This document shows positions 11,161 to 23,400 of a stretch of DNA of 64,000 nt, one piece after another (position 1 is the first letter of the stretch; each line of letters starts with the position of its first letter). The notes under the pieces are model-generated. The model made no database searches. It was not told where the DNA came from and saw only the letters and a program-made list of their open reading frames with translations. The DNA is from Posidonia oceanica (taxonomy: Eukaryota > Streptophyta > Magnoliopsida > Alismatales > Posidoniaceae). The translations under genes were made by a program, and so were the position numbers. The stretch spans positions 122,097,001 through 122,161,000 of the forward strand of contig JAZBRS010000076.1 of assembly GCA_037176725.1 (NCBI GenBank), in the 5' to 3' direction.

Positions 11161-11484
11161 TGATGAGAAGAAATCATCCCATGACGCCAGGAACGTCATA
11201 GGGGAAAGAGGGAAGGAATGATACCAAGGGGCGATCAAAAGATGCCCCTGGTGTCGGGATGACACCAGGGGTTGGCCTGCGCGTCCTCGGCATCGAAAGC
11301 AGAGAGTGATGACAAGAGTGTCGTGCATGTCAGACGAGTAGTTTGGGGTACCAGCCCGCAAGGGACTCAGCTGAGGGCGATCAGCTGGGGACTCAGCTGG
11401 GGATGACCAGCCGAGAAGAGTGTCAGGTTGACGGACCTTTCGCCGAGCAGTTTGGGGTGCCAGCCCGCAAGGGATTCAGCTGAG
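11161..11484 (-). other. Truncated end of the 3' noncoding region with an 11-bp-stem hairpin
   Basis: Contains the hairpin CCCCTGGTGTC (11245-11255), loop gggat, GACACCAGGGG (11261-11271), then partial units of the 114-bp repeat found at 47279-48330. Similarity to the element ends after CAGCTGAG at 11484. Satellite begins at 11485 with TGCTGGCGG. Confidence 0.75.
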
Positions 11485-14400
11485 TGCTGGCGGTCTGGTC
11501 TTGATAAGGCTTGCACTTATCGTTCTTGACCTCTTCCGTGTCCTGATAGGGCTTGCTCCTATCATTCCTGGCGGTTTGGTCTTGATAAGGCATGCACTTA
11601 TCAACCCTAACCACTTCCAGGTGTTGATTGGGCATGCACCTATCATTCCTAGCAGTTCGGTCTTGATAAGGCAATCACAAATCAATCCTGACCTCTTCCG
11701 GGTCTTGATAGGGCTTGCGCCAAACCTTCCAGGTGGTCCGGTCTTGATAAGGCTTGCACTTATCATTCTTGACCTCTTTCGTGTCTTGATAGGGCTTGCA
11801 CCAATCATTCCTGGTGGTCCGGTCATGATTCGGCTTGCACGAATCATTCCTGACCTCCCTCTGGGTCTTGATTGCGCAAGCACCGATCTTTCCTAGTGGT
11901 CCAGATTTGATAAGGCTTGCACTAATCATTCCTGACCTCTTCTGGGTTATGATAGGGCTTACGCCTATCAATCCTGGCGTTCCGGTCTTGAAACGGCTTG
12001 CGGTTATCATTCCTAACGTCTTCCGGGTCTTGAATGGGCTTGCACCTATCAATCCTCGCTATCCGGTCTTGATATGGCTTGCACTTATCAATCCTGACCT
12101 CTTCCGGGTCAGGATAGGGCTTGCACCTAGCATTCCTGGCGGTCTTGACATGGTAAGGCTTGCACTTATCATTCCTGACATCTTCCGGGTCTTGATAGTG
12201 CTTGCACCTATCATTCCTGGCGGTCCGGTCATGATAAGGCTTGCACTTATCATTCCTGACCACTTACGTGTCTAGGTAAGGGTAGCACCTAACAATCCAG
12301 GCGGTCTGGTGTTGATAAGGCATGCACAAATCATTCCTGGCCTCTGCCGAGTCTTGATAGGGCTTGCAGCAATCATTCCTACCGGTCCAGTCATGATAAG
12401 GCTTGCACTTATCATTCCTGACCTCTTCCAGGTCTTGATAAGGCTTGCACCAATCATTCCTGGTGGTCTAGTCATGATAAGGCTTGCACGAATCACTCCT
12501 GACCTCTCTCTGGGTCTTGATAGCGCTTGCACATATCATTCCTGGTGGTCCTATTTTGATTAGGCTTGCACTTATCATTCCTGACCTCTTCCAGGTCTTG
12601 ATAGGGCTTACGCCTGTCAATCCTGGTGGTCCGGTCTTGAGAAGGCTTGCACTAATCATTCCTGACCTCTTCTGGGTCTTGATAGGGCTTGCACCAACCA
12701 TTCCTGGTGGTTCGGTCTTGATAAGCCTTGCACTTATCATTCCTGACATCTTCTGGGTCTTGATAGTGCTTGCACCTATCATTCCTGGCAGTTCGGTCTT
12801 GATATGGCTTGCACTTATCAGTCCTGACCTCTTTCGGGTCTTGGTAGGGCTTGCACTTATCATTCCTGACGGTCCATTCATGATAAGGCATGCACTTATC
12901 ATTCCAGAACTCTTCCGGGTCTTGATAGGGCTTGCACCCATCATTCCTAGCGGTCCGGTCTTCATAAGGCATGCACTTTTCATTCCTGACTTCCTCTGGG
13001 TAATGATAGGGCCTGCACCTATCATTCCTGGCGGACCGGTCTTGATAAGTGTTGCACTTATCATTCCAGACCTCTTCCGAGTCTTGTTAGGGCTTGCACA
13101 TATCATTCTTCGCTGTTTGATCTTGATAAGGCTTGCACTTATCATTCCTGACCTCTCCCGGTGTCATGATAGGGCTTGCCCCTACCATTCCAAGCGGTCC
13201 GGTCTTGATAAGGCTTGCACTTGTCATTCCTGACCTCTTCCGGGTCATGATAGGGCTTGCGCCAATCAATCCTGCCGGTCCAGTCATGATTTGGCTTGCA
13301 CTTATCATTCCTGGCCTCTTCTAGGTCTTGATTGGGCTTGCAGCTATCATTCCTGGTGGTCCTGTCAAGATAAGGCTTGCACATATCATTCCAGACCACT
13401 TCCGGGTCTTGATAGGGCTTGCACCAATCATTCCTCGCAGTCCGGTCCTGATAAGGCTAGCACTTATCATTCTGGACCTCTTCCAGGTCTTGATAGTGCT
13501 TGCACCTATCATTCCAAGCTGTCTGGTCATGATATGGCTTGCACTTACTTTTCCTGACCTCATCCTGATCTTGATAGGACTTGCGCCTAACATTCCTGGC
13601 AGTCCGGTCTTGATATGGCTTGCACTTATCATTCCTGATCTCTTCCGGTTCTTGATAGGGCTTGCTCTATCATTCCTGGCGGTCTGGTCTTGATTAGGCT
13701 TGCACATTCCATTCTTGACATCTTCTAGGTCTTGATAGGGCATGCGCCAATCATTCCTGGCGGTCCGGTGTTGATATGGCTTGCACATATCATTCCTGTC
13801 CTTTTCCGAGTTTTGAAAGGGCATGCTCCAATCAATCCTGGCGTTACGTTCTTGATAAGTCTTGCTCTATTCAATGCTGACCTCTTCCAGGTCTTGATAG
13901 GGCTTGCACCTACCATTCCTGGCTGTCCGGTCTTGATAGGGCTTGCACCTACCATTCCTGGCTGTCCGGTCTTGATAAGGCTTGCGCTTATCATTCTTGA
14001 CCTCTTCCAGGTCTGGATAGGGCTTGCACCTATCATTCCTAGCGGTTCGGTCTTGATAAGGCTTGCACTTATCAATCCTGACCTATTCTAGGTTTTGGTA
14101 GGGCATGAACCTATCACTCTTGGCGGTCCGATCATGATTCGGCTTGCACTTATCATTCTTGACCTCTTCCGGGTCTTGATAGGGATTGCACCTATCATTC
14201 TTGGCGGTCTGGTCAAGATAAGGCTTGCACTTATCATTCCAGACCTCTTTCGGGTCTTGATAGGGCTTGCACCCAACATTCCTGGTGGTCCGGTCTTGAT
14301 AAGGCTTGCTCTTACCATTCCTTACCTCTTCCGGGTCTCGATAGGGCATGCACAAATCAATCTTGGCAGTCCGATGTTGATATAGCTTGCACTTATCATT

Positions 14401-17400
14401 CCTGACCTCTCCCTAGGTCTTGATCGGGTTTGCACCTATCATTCCTGGCGGTCCGGTCTTGATAAGGCTAGCACTTATCATTCCTGACCGCTTCTGGGTC
14501 AAGATTGGGCTTGCGCCTACCATTTTTGACGGTCCGGTCATGATAAGGCATGCACTTATCATTCCTGACCACTTCCGGGTGTTGATAGGTCTTGTAGCTA
14601 CCATTCCAGGTGGTCCGGTCATGATAATGCTTGTATTTGTCATTCCTGACCTCTTCCTGGTCTTGATAGTGCTTGCACCTATCATTCTTGGCGGTTCGAT
14701 CTTGATAAGGCTTGCACTTATCATTCCTGACCACTTCTAGGTCTTGATTGGGCTTGCACCTAACATTCCTAGTGGTCCGGTCATGATTAGGCTTGCACTT
14801 ATCATTCCTGACCTTGTCCGGGTCTTGATAGTGCTTGCTTCTATCATTCTGGGCGGTCCGGTCATCATAAGGCTTGCACCTATCATTCCTGACCTATCCA
14901 TGGGTCTTGATTGGGCTTGCACCTATCATTCTTGGCGGTCCAGTCGTGATACGGCTTGCACTTATCATTCCTGACCTCACCCAAGGTCTTGATAGGGCTT
15001 GCCGCTATCTTTCCTGGCAGTCCGGTCTTGATAAGGCTTGCACTTATCAATCCAGACCTCTTCCAGGTCTTGATAGGTTTTGCACCTATCATTCCTGGCG
15101 ATCCGGTCTTGATAAGGCTTGCACTATTCGTTCCTGACCTCTTCCGGGTCTTGATTGGGCTTGTACCTATCAATCCTAGTGGCCCGGTCTTGATAAGGCA
15201 TGCACTTATCGTCCTTGACCTCTTCCTGGTCTAGATTAGGCAAGCACCTAAAAATTCTGGCAGTCCGGTCATGATAAGGCAATCACTTATCAATCCTGAC
15301 GTCTTCCGGGTCTTGATAGGGCTTGCGCCAAACATTCCAGGCGGTCCAGTCATGATAAGGCTTGCACTTATCATTCCTGATCTCTTCCGGGTCTTGATAG
15401 GGCTTGCACTTATCATTCCTAGCAGTCCGGTCATGATTAGGGTTGTACGAATCGTTCCTGACCTCTCTCAGGGACTTGATTGCGCTAGCACCTATCATTC
15501 CTAGTGGTCCGGTTTTGATAAGACTGGCACTAACATTCCTGACCACTTCTGGGTCTCGCTTGGGCTTGCGCCTATCATTCCTGGCGGTCCAGTCTTGATG
15601 AGGCTTGCACTTATCATTCCTGACGTCTTCTGGGTCTTGATTGGGCTTGCACCTATCAATCCTGGCGGTCCAGTCTTGATAAGGCTTGCACTTATCTATA
15701 CGGACCTCTTCTGGGTCTGGATAAGGCTTGCTCCTAGCATTCCTGGCGGTTAGGTCTTGGTAAGGCTTGCACTTATCATTCCTGACAACGTCCGGGTCTT
15801 GATAGTGCTTGCACATATAATTCCTGGCGGTCCGGTCTTGATATGGCTTGCACTTATCACTCCTGACCTCTTCTGAGTCTTGGTAGGGCTAGCACCTATC
15901 ATTCCTGCTGATCCGGTCATGATAAGGCTAGAACTTATCATTCTTGACCTCTTCCAGGTCGTGATAGGGCTTGCCCCCATCATTCCTGGCGGTTCGGTCT
16001 TCATAAGGCATGCACTAATCATTCCAGACCTCCTCCGGCTCTTGATAGGGCTTGCTCCTATCATTCCTGGTGCTCCGGTCTTGATAAGGCGTGCACTTAT
16101 CATTCCTGACCTCTCTCGGGTCTTGATAGGGCTTGCACATGTCATTCTTGGCAGTCCGATCATGATAAGGCTTGCACTTATCAGTCTGATCTTGATAAGG
16201 CTTGCACTTATCATTCCTGACCTCTCCCTGGGTCATGATAGGGCTTGCCCCTATCATTCCTAGCAGTTCGGTCTTGATATGGCTTGCACTAATCAATCCT
16301 TACCTCTTCCCAGTCTTGATAGGGCTTGCGCCTATCATTCTTGGCGGTCCGATATTGATAACCCCTGCACTTAACATTCCTGACCTCTTTTTGGTCGTAA
16401 TAGGGCTTGCACCTATCATTCCTGGCATTCCGGTCATGATGAGGCAAGCACATATCATTCCTGACCTCTTCATGGTCTTGACAAGGCTTGCACCTGTCAT
16501 TCCTATCGGTCCGGTCATGATAAGGCTTGCACTAATCAATCCTGAGCTCTCCCTCGGTCTTGAGAGGGCTTGCACCTATCATTCCTAGCTGTCCGGTCAA
16601 GATAAGGCTTGCACTTATCATTCCTGACCTCTTCTCAGTCATGATAGGGCTTGCTCTATCATTCCTGGCGGTCTGGTCTTGATTAGGCTTGCACTTATCA
16701 TTCCTGACCTCCTCCTGTCTTGATAAGGCTTGAACATATCATTCCGGACCTCATCCGTGTCTTGATAGGGCTTGCACCTATCTTTCCTGGCGGTCTGGTC
16801 TTGATAAGGCTTGCACTTATCGTTCTTGACCTTTTCTGGGTTTTGATAGGGCATGCACCAATCATTCCTAGCGTTCTGCTCTTGATAAGTCATGTACTAA
16901 TCGTTCCACACCTCTTCTGGGTCTTGATAGGGCTTGCACCTACCATTCCCGGCGGTTCGGTCTTGATAAGGCTTGCGCTTATAATTCCTGACCTCTTCCG
17001 GGTCTTGATAGGGCTTGCACCTATCATTCCTGGTTGTTCGGTCCAGATAAGGCTTGCACTTGTCATTCCTGACCTACTTCGGGTCATGGTTGGGCTTGAA
17101 CCTATCACTCCTGGTGGTTCGGTCTTGATTAGGCTTGCACTTATCATTCCTGAACTCTTCCAGGTCTTGATAGGGCTTGCACTTACCAGTCCTAGCTTTC
17201 CGGTATTGATAAGGCTTGCACTTATCATTCCTGACCTCTTCTGGGTCTTGATAGGGCATGCACCTATCTTTCCCGGTGGACCAGTCATGATAAGGCATGC
17301 TCGTACCATTCCTGACCTCTTTCGGGTCTTGATATGGCATGCACATATCATTCTTGGCGGTCTGGTCTTGATAAGGCTTGCACTTATCATTCTTGACCTC

Positions 17401-20400
17401 TCCCTTGGTCTTGATAGGGCTTGCACCTATCATTCCTGGCGGTCCGGTCTTGATAAGGCCTGCACATATCATTCCTGACCCCTTCTGGGTCATGATAGGG
17501 CTAGCGCCTATCATTTTTGGCGGTCCGGTCAAGATAAGGCTTGAACTTATCATTCTTTACCTCTTCCTGTTCTTGAAAGGGCTTGTAGCAACCATTCCAG
17601 GCGGTCTGGTCATGATAATGCATGTACTTGTCATTCCTGACCTCTTCCTAGGCTTGATAGGGCTGGCACCTGTCATTCGTGGCGGTTCGGTCTTGATAAG
17701 GCTTGCACTTATCATTCTTGACCTCATCTGGGTCTTGATTGGGCTTGCTCCAAACATTCCTAGCGGTCCGGTCATGATAAGGCTTGCACTTATCGTTCCT
17801 GACCTCTTCTGGGTCTTGATAGTGCTTGCTCCTCTCTTTCGTGGCGGTCCGGTCATGATAGGGCTTGCATTTATCGTTCCTAACCTATCCAAGGGTCTTG
17901 ATAGGGCTTGCACCTATCATTCCTGGCGGTTCCGTCTGTTTAAGGCATGGACTTATCATTCCAGAACTCTTCCAGGTAATGATAGGGCTTGCGCCAGTCA
18001 TTCCTCGCGGTCCGGTCCAGATAAGGCTTGCACTTATCAATCCAGACCTCTTCTAGGTCTTGATAGGTTTCGTACCTACCATTCCTAGTGGTCCGGTCTT
18101 CATAAGGCTTGCATGTATCGTTCCTGACCTCTTCCGGGTCTTGATAGGGCTTGCACCTATCAATGCTGGCGGTCTGGTCTTGATAAGGCTTGCACTTATC
18201 GTTCCTGATCTCTTCCGTGTCCTGATAGGGCTTGCTCCTATCATTCATGGCGGTCTGGTCTTGATAAGGCATGCACTTATCAACCCTGACCACTTCCAGG
18301 TGTTGATTGGGCATGCACCTATCAATCCTAGCGGTTCGGTCATGATAAGGCAATCACAAATCAATCCTGAACTCTTCCGGGTCTTGATAGGGCTTGCGCC
18401 AAACATTCCAAGCAGTCCGGTCTTGATAAGGCTTGCACTTATCATTCTTGACCTCTTCCGTGTCTTGATAGGGCTTGCACCAATCATTCCTAGCGGTCCG
18501 ATCATGATTAGGCTTGCACGAATCATTCCTGACCTCCCTCTGGGTCTTGATTGCGCAAGCACCTATCTTTCCAAGTGGTCCGGATTTGATAAGGCTTGCA
18601 CAAACCATTCCTGACCTCTTCCGAGTCTTGATAGGGCTTGTGCCTATCATTCCTGGCGTTCCGGTCATGAAAAGGCTTGCACTTATCATTCCTAACGTCC
18701 TCCGGGTCTTGATTGGGCTTGCACCTATCAATCCTCGCTATCCGGTCTTGATAAGGCTTGCACTTATCAATCCTGACCTCTTCTGGGTCAGGATAGGGCT
18801 TGCGCCTAGCATTCCTGGTGGTCTTGTCATGATAAGGCTTGCACTTATCATTCCTGACATCTTCGGGTCTTGATAGTGCTTGCACCTATCATTCCTGGCG
18901 GTTCGGTCTTGTTAAGGCATGCACTTATCGTTCCTGACCTCTTCTGGGTTTTGATAGGGCTTGCACCTAACATTCCTAGCGGTCCGGTCTTGATAAGGCT
19001 TGCACTTATCATTCCAGACCTCCTCCGGATCATGATATCGCTTGCTCCAATCATTCCGGGCAGTCCGGTCATGATAAGGCTTGTACTTATCATTCCTGAC
19101 TTCTCCAAGGGTCATGATAGGGCTAGCCCATATCATTCCTAGCGGTCCGGTCTTGATAAGGCACGCACTAATCATTCTTGACCTCTTCTGGGTCATGAAA
19201 GGGCTTGCGCCTATCATTCCTGGCAGTCCGGTCTTGATAAGGCTTGCACTTAACATTCCAGACCTCTTCCAGGTCTTGATAGGGCTTGCACCTATCAATC
19301 CTGGCGGTCCGGTCATGATAAGGCTTGCACTTGTCATTCCAAACCTCTTCCGGGTCTAGATAAGGCTAGCACCTAACATTCCTGGCAGTCAGGTCATGAT
19401 AGGGCGTGCACATATCAATCCTGACCTCTTCTAGGTCTTGATAGGGCTTGCGCCTAACATTCCTGGCGGTCCGATCTTGATAAGGCTTGCACTTATGATT
19501 CCTGACCTCTTCTAGGTCATGATAGTGCTTGCACCAATCATTCCTGGCGGTCCAGTCATGATCAGGCTTGCACGAATCATTCCTGACCTCTCTCTAGGTC
19601 TTGATAGCGCTTGCACATATCATTCCTGACCTTTTTCGGGTCTTGATTGGGCATGCGCCTAACATTCCTGGCGGTCTGGTTTTGTTAAGGCTTGCACTTA
19701 TCATTCCTGACCTCTTCCTGGTCTTGATCAGGCTTGTACCAATCATTCCTGGCGGTCCAGTCTTCATAAGGCTTGCACTTTTCAATAATGACCTCTTCCT
19801 GGTCTTGATAGGGCTTGCACCTACCACTCCTGGCGGTCCGGTCTTGATGAGGCTTGCACTTATCTTTCCGAACATCTTCTGGGTCTTGATAGTGCTTGCA
19901 CTTATCATTCCTGACCTCTTCCGGGTCTTGGTAGGGCTTGCTCTGATTATTCCTGGCGGTCCGGTCTTGATAAGGCTTGCACTTATCATGCCTGAACTCT
20001 TCCGGTTCTTGATAGGGCATCCACCCATCACTCCTGGCGGTCCGGTCATCATAAGGCATGCACCCTTCATTCCAGACCTCCTCCAGGTCTTGTTCGGGCC
20101 TCCACCTATCATTCGTGGTGGTCCGGTTTTGATAAGGCTTGCCCTTATCTTTCCTGACCTCTTCTAGGTCTTGATAGGGCTTGCACATATCATTCTTGGC
20201 GGTCCGATCATGATAAGGCTAGCACTTATCGTTCCTGACCACCCCCTGTGTCGTGATAGGGCATGCCCCTATCATTCCTAGCGGTTCGGTCGTGTTAAGG
20301 CTTGCACTTACCATTCCTGACCTCTTCCGGGTCTGGATAGGGCTTGTGCATATCAATCCTGGCGGTCCGATCATGATAAGGCTGGCACTTATCATTCCTG

Positions 20401-23400
20401 ACCTCTTCCTGTTCTGATAGGGCTTGCAGCTATCATTCCTGGTCGTTCGATCAAGATAAGGCTTGCACTAATCATTCCTGACCTCCTCCTGGTCTTGATA
20501 GGGCTTGCACCAATCATTCATCGTGGTCCGGTCCAGATAAGGCTTGCACTTATCATTCCTGACCTCTTCCACGTCTTGATAGGGCTTGCACCTATCATTC
20601 CTAGTGGTCCGGTCTTGATAAGGCTTGCACTTATCATTCCTGACCTCATCCTGAACTTGACAGGGCTTGCGCCCATCATTCCTGGCGGTCCGGTCCAGAT
20701 AAGGCTTGCACTTATCATTCCTGACCTCTTTCAGGTCTTGATAGGGCATACAGCTATCAGTCGTTGCGGTCCAGTCTTGATAAGGCTTGCACTTATCATT
20801 CCTGACCTCTTTTGGGTCTTGATAGGGCTTGCACCTATCATTCCTGGCGGTCTGGCCTTGATGAGGCTTGCACTTATCACTCCTGACCTCTTTCGGGTCT
20901 TGATAGGGCTTGCACCTATCATTCCTAGCGGTCCGGTCTTGATAAGGCTTGCACTTATCATTCCTGACCTCTTCCTGAACTTGATAGGGCTTGCACCTCT
21001 CATTCTTGTCGGTCTGGTCCAGATAAGGCTTGCACTTATCAATCCTGACCTCTTTCGGGTCTTGATAGGGCATACAGCAATCATTCCTTATGGTTCTGTC
21101 TTGATAAGGCTTGCACTTATCATTCCTGACCTCTTCCAGGTCTTGATAGGGCTTGCACCTATCATTCCACGCGGTCTGGTCCTGATTAGGCTTGCACTTA
21201 TCATTCCTGACCTCTTCCGTGTCTTGATAGTGCTTGCACCTATCATTCCTGGCGGTCCGGTCTTGATATGGCTTGCACTTATCATTCCTGACCTCTCCAA
21301 GGGTCCTGATAAGGCTTGCACCTATCATTCCTGGCGGTCCGGTCTTGATAAGGCATGCATTTAGCATTTCTGACCTCTTCTGGGTCTTGGTAGGGCTTGC
21401 GCCTATCATTCCTGGCAGTCCGATCTTGATAAGGCTTGCACTTATCATTCCAGACCTTTTCCAGGTCTTGATAGGGCTTGCACCTATCATTCTTGGCGGT
21501 CCGGTCTTGATAAGGGTTGCACTTATCATTCCTGACCGCTTCTGGGTCTTGATAGGGCTCGCACCTATCATTCCTGGCGTTTCGGTCTTGATAAGGGTTG
21601 CACTTATCATTCATATCCTCTTTCGAGTCTTGATAGGGCTTGCACCAATCATTTCTGGCAGTCTGGTCTTGATAAGGTTTGCACTTATCATCCATGGCCT
21701 CTTCCAGGTCTTGGTAGGGCATGCACCTATCATTCCTGGCTGTCCGGTCTTGATTAGGCTTGCACTTATCATTCCTGACCTCTTCTGTGTCAAGATAAGG
21801 CCAGCACCTAACATTCCTGGCGGTCCGGACATGATTAGGCATGCACTAATCATTGCTGACCTCTTCCGGGTCTTGATAGGGTTTGCGCCTAACATTTCTG
21901 GCGGTCCGGTCTTGATTAGGCGACCACTAATCGTTCCTGACCTCTTCCGGGTCATGATAGGGCTTGTACGAATCATTCCTAGCGGTCCGATCTTGATAAG
22001 GCTAGCACGAATCATTCCTAGCCTCTCTCTGGGTCTTGATAGCGCTTGCACCTACCTTTCCTGGTGGTCCGGTTTTGATAAGGCTTGCACATATCATTCG
22101 TGACCTCTTCCGGGTCTTGATAGGGCTTGCGCCTATCTTTCCTGGTGGTCCGGTCTTCATATGGCTTGCACTCATCATTCCAGACCTCCTCCGGGTCTTT
22201 ATTGGGCTTACACCTATCCTTCCAAGCGGTCCGATCGTGATAAGCCTTGCACATATTTTTCCTGACCTCTTCCGGGTATGGATATGGATTGCACCTACCA
22301 TTCCTGGCGGTGCAGTCTTGGTAAGGCTTGCACTAATCATTCTTGACATCATCCGGGTCTTGACAGTCCTTGCACCTAACATTCCTGGCGGTCCGGTCTT
22401 GATAAGGCTTGTACTTATCAATCTTGACCTCTTCCTGGTCTTGGTGGGGCTTGCACCTATCATTCCTGGCGGTCCGGCCTTCATAAGGCTTGCACTTATC
22501 ATTCCTGACCTCTTCTGGGTCTTGATAGGGGTTGCACCTGTCATTCCTAGCGGTCAAGTCTTGATAAGGCTCGTACTTATCATTCCTGACCTCTTCTGGG
22601 TCTTGATAGGGCATGCACCTAGCATTCCTAGTGGTCCGGTCTTGATAAGGCTTGCATTCATCATTCCAGACCTCTTCCGGGTCTTCATAGCACTTGCACC
22701 TGTCATTCCTGGCGGTCCGGTCATGATATGGCTTGCACTTATCATTCCTAACCTCTTCTGGGTCTAGATACGGCCAACACCTAACATTCCTAATGGTCCG
22801 GACATGATTTGGCATGCACTAATCATTCCTGACCACTTCTGGGTCATGTTAGGGTTTTCGCCAAACATTACTAGCGGTCCGGTCTTGATAAGGCTTCCAC
22901 TTATCATTCCTGACCTCTTCCAGGTCATGATAGGTCTTGCGCCAATCATTCTTGGCTGTCCGGTCTTGATAAGGCATGCACTTATCATTCCAGACCTCTT
23001 CCAGGTCATGATAGGGCTTGCACATATCATTACTGGCAGTCCGGTCTTGATAAGTGTTGCACTTATCATTCCTGAACACTTTCGAGTCTTGATAGGGCTT
23101 GCACCAATCATTCTTGGCGGTCCAGTCTTCATAAGGCATGCAATTGTCATTCCTGACCTCTTCTGGGTCTTGATAGGGCTTGCACCTACCATTCCTGGCG
23201 GTCCGGTCCTGATAAGGCTTGCACTTATCATTGCTAACATCTTCTGGGTCTTGATAGTGCTTACACTTATCATTCCTGACCTCTTTCGGGTCTTGGTAGG
23301 GCTTGCACCTATCATTCTTGGCGGTCCAATCTTGATAAGGCTTGCACTTATCATTCCTAAACTCTTTTAAGTCCTGATAGGTCTTGCACCCATCACTCCT

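Larger units (their letters stand above)
1..11484 (-). mobile_element. Rearranged Tat-lineage LTR retrotransposon copy (two internal regions sharing one LTR)
   Basis: This is a second copy of the family represented by the complete element at 27966-56528, read on the minus strand. In its own orientation the order is 3' noncoding repeats (11484 down to 8508), one LTR (8507 to 2718), PBS, leader, then gag (1393 to 1, running off the window). A simple element would not have a PPT-side internal region immediately before the LTR that precedes its PBS, so one LTR is shared by two internal regions. Unequal recombination between LTRs or tandem copies can produce this. The upstream internal region ends abruptly at 11484 against the 81-bp satellite. 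The far end lies outside the window. Confidence 0.85.

Noticed and set aside
20468..21610. Long open frames (up to about 380 codons) on both strands of the satellite
   Set aside because: They follow from the 27-codon unit, occur in four frames at once, break at random positions and show no domain, signal or start context.
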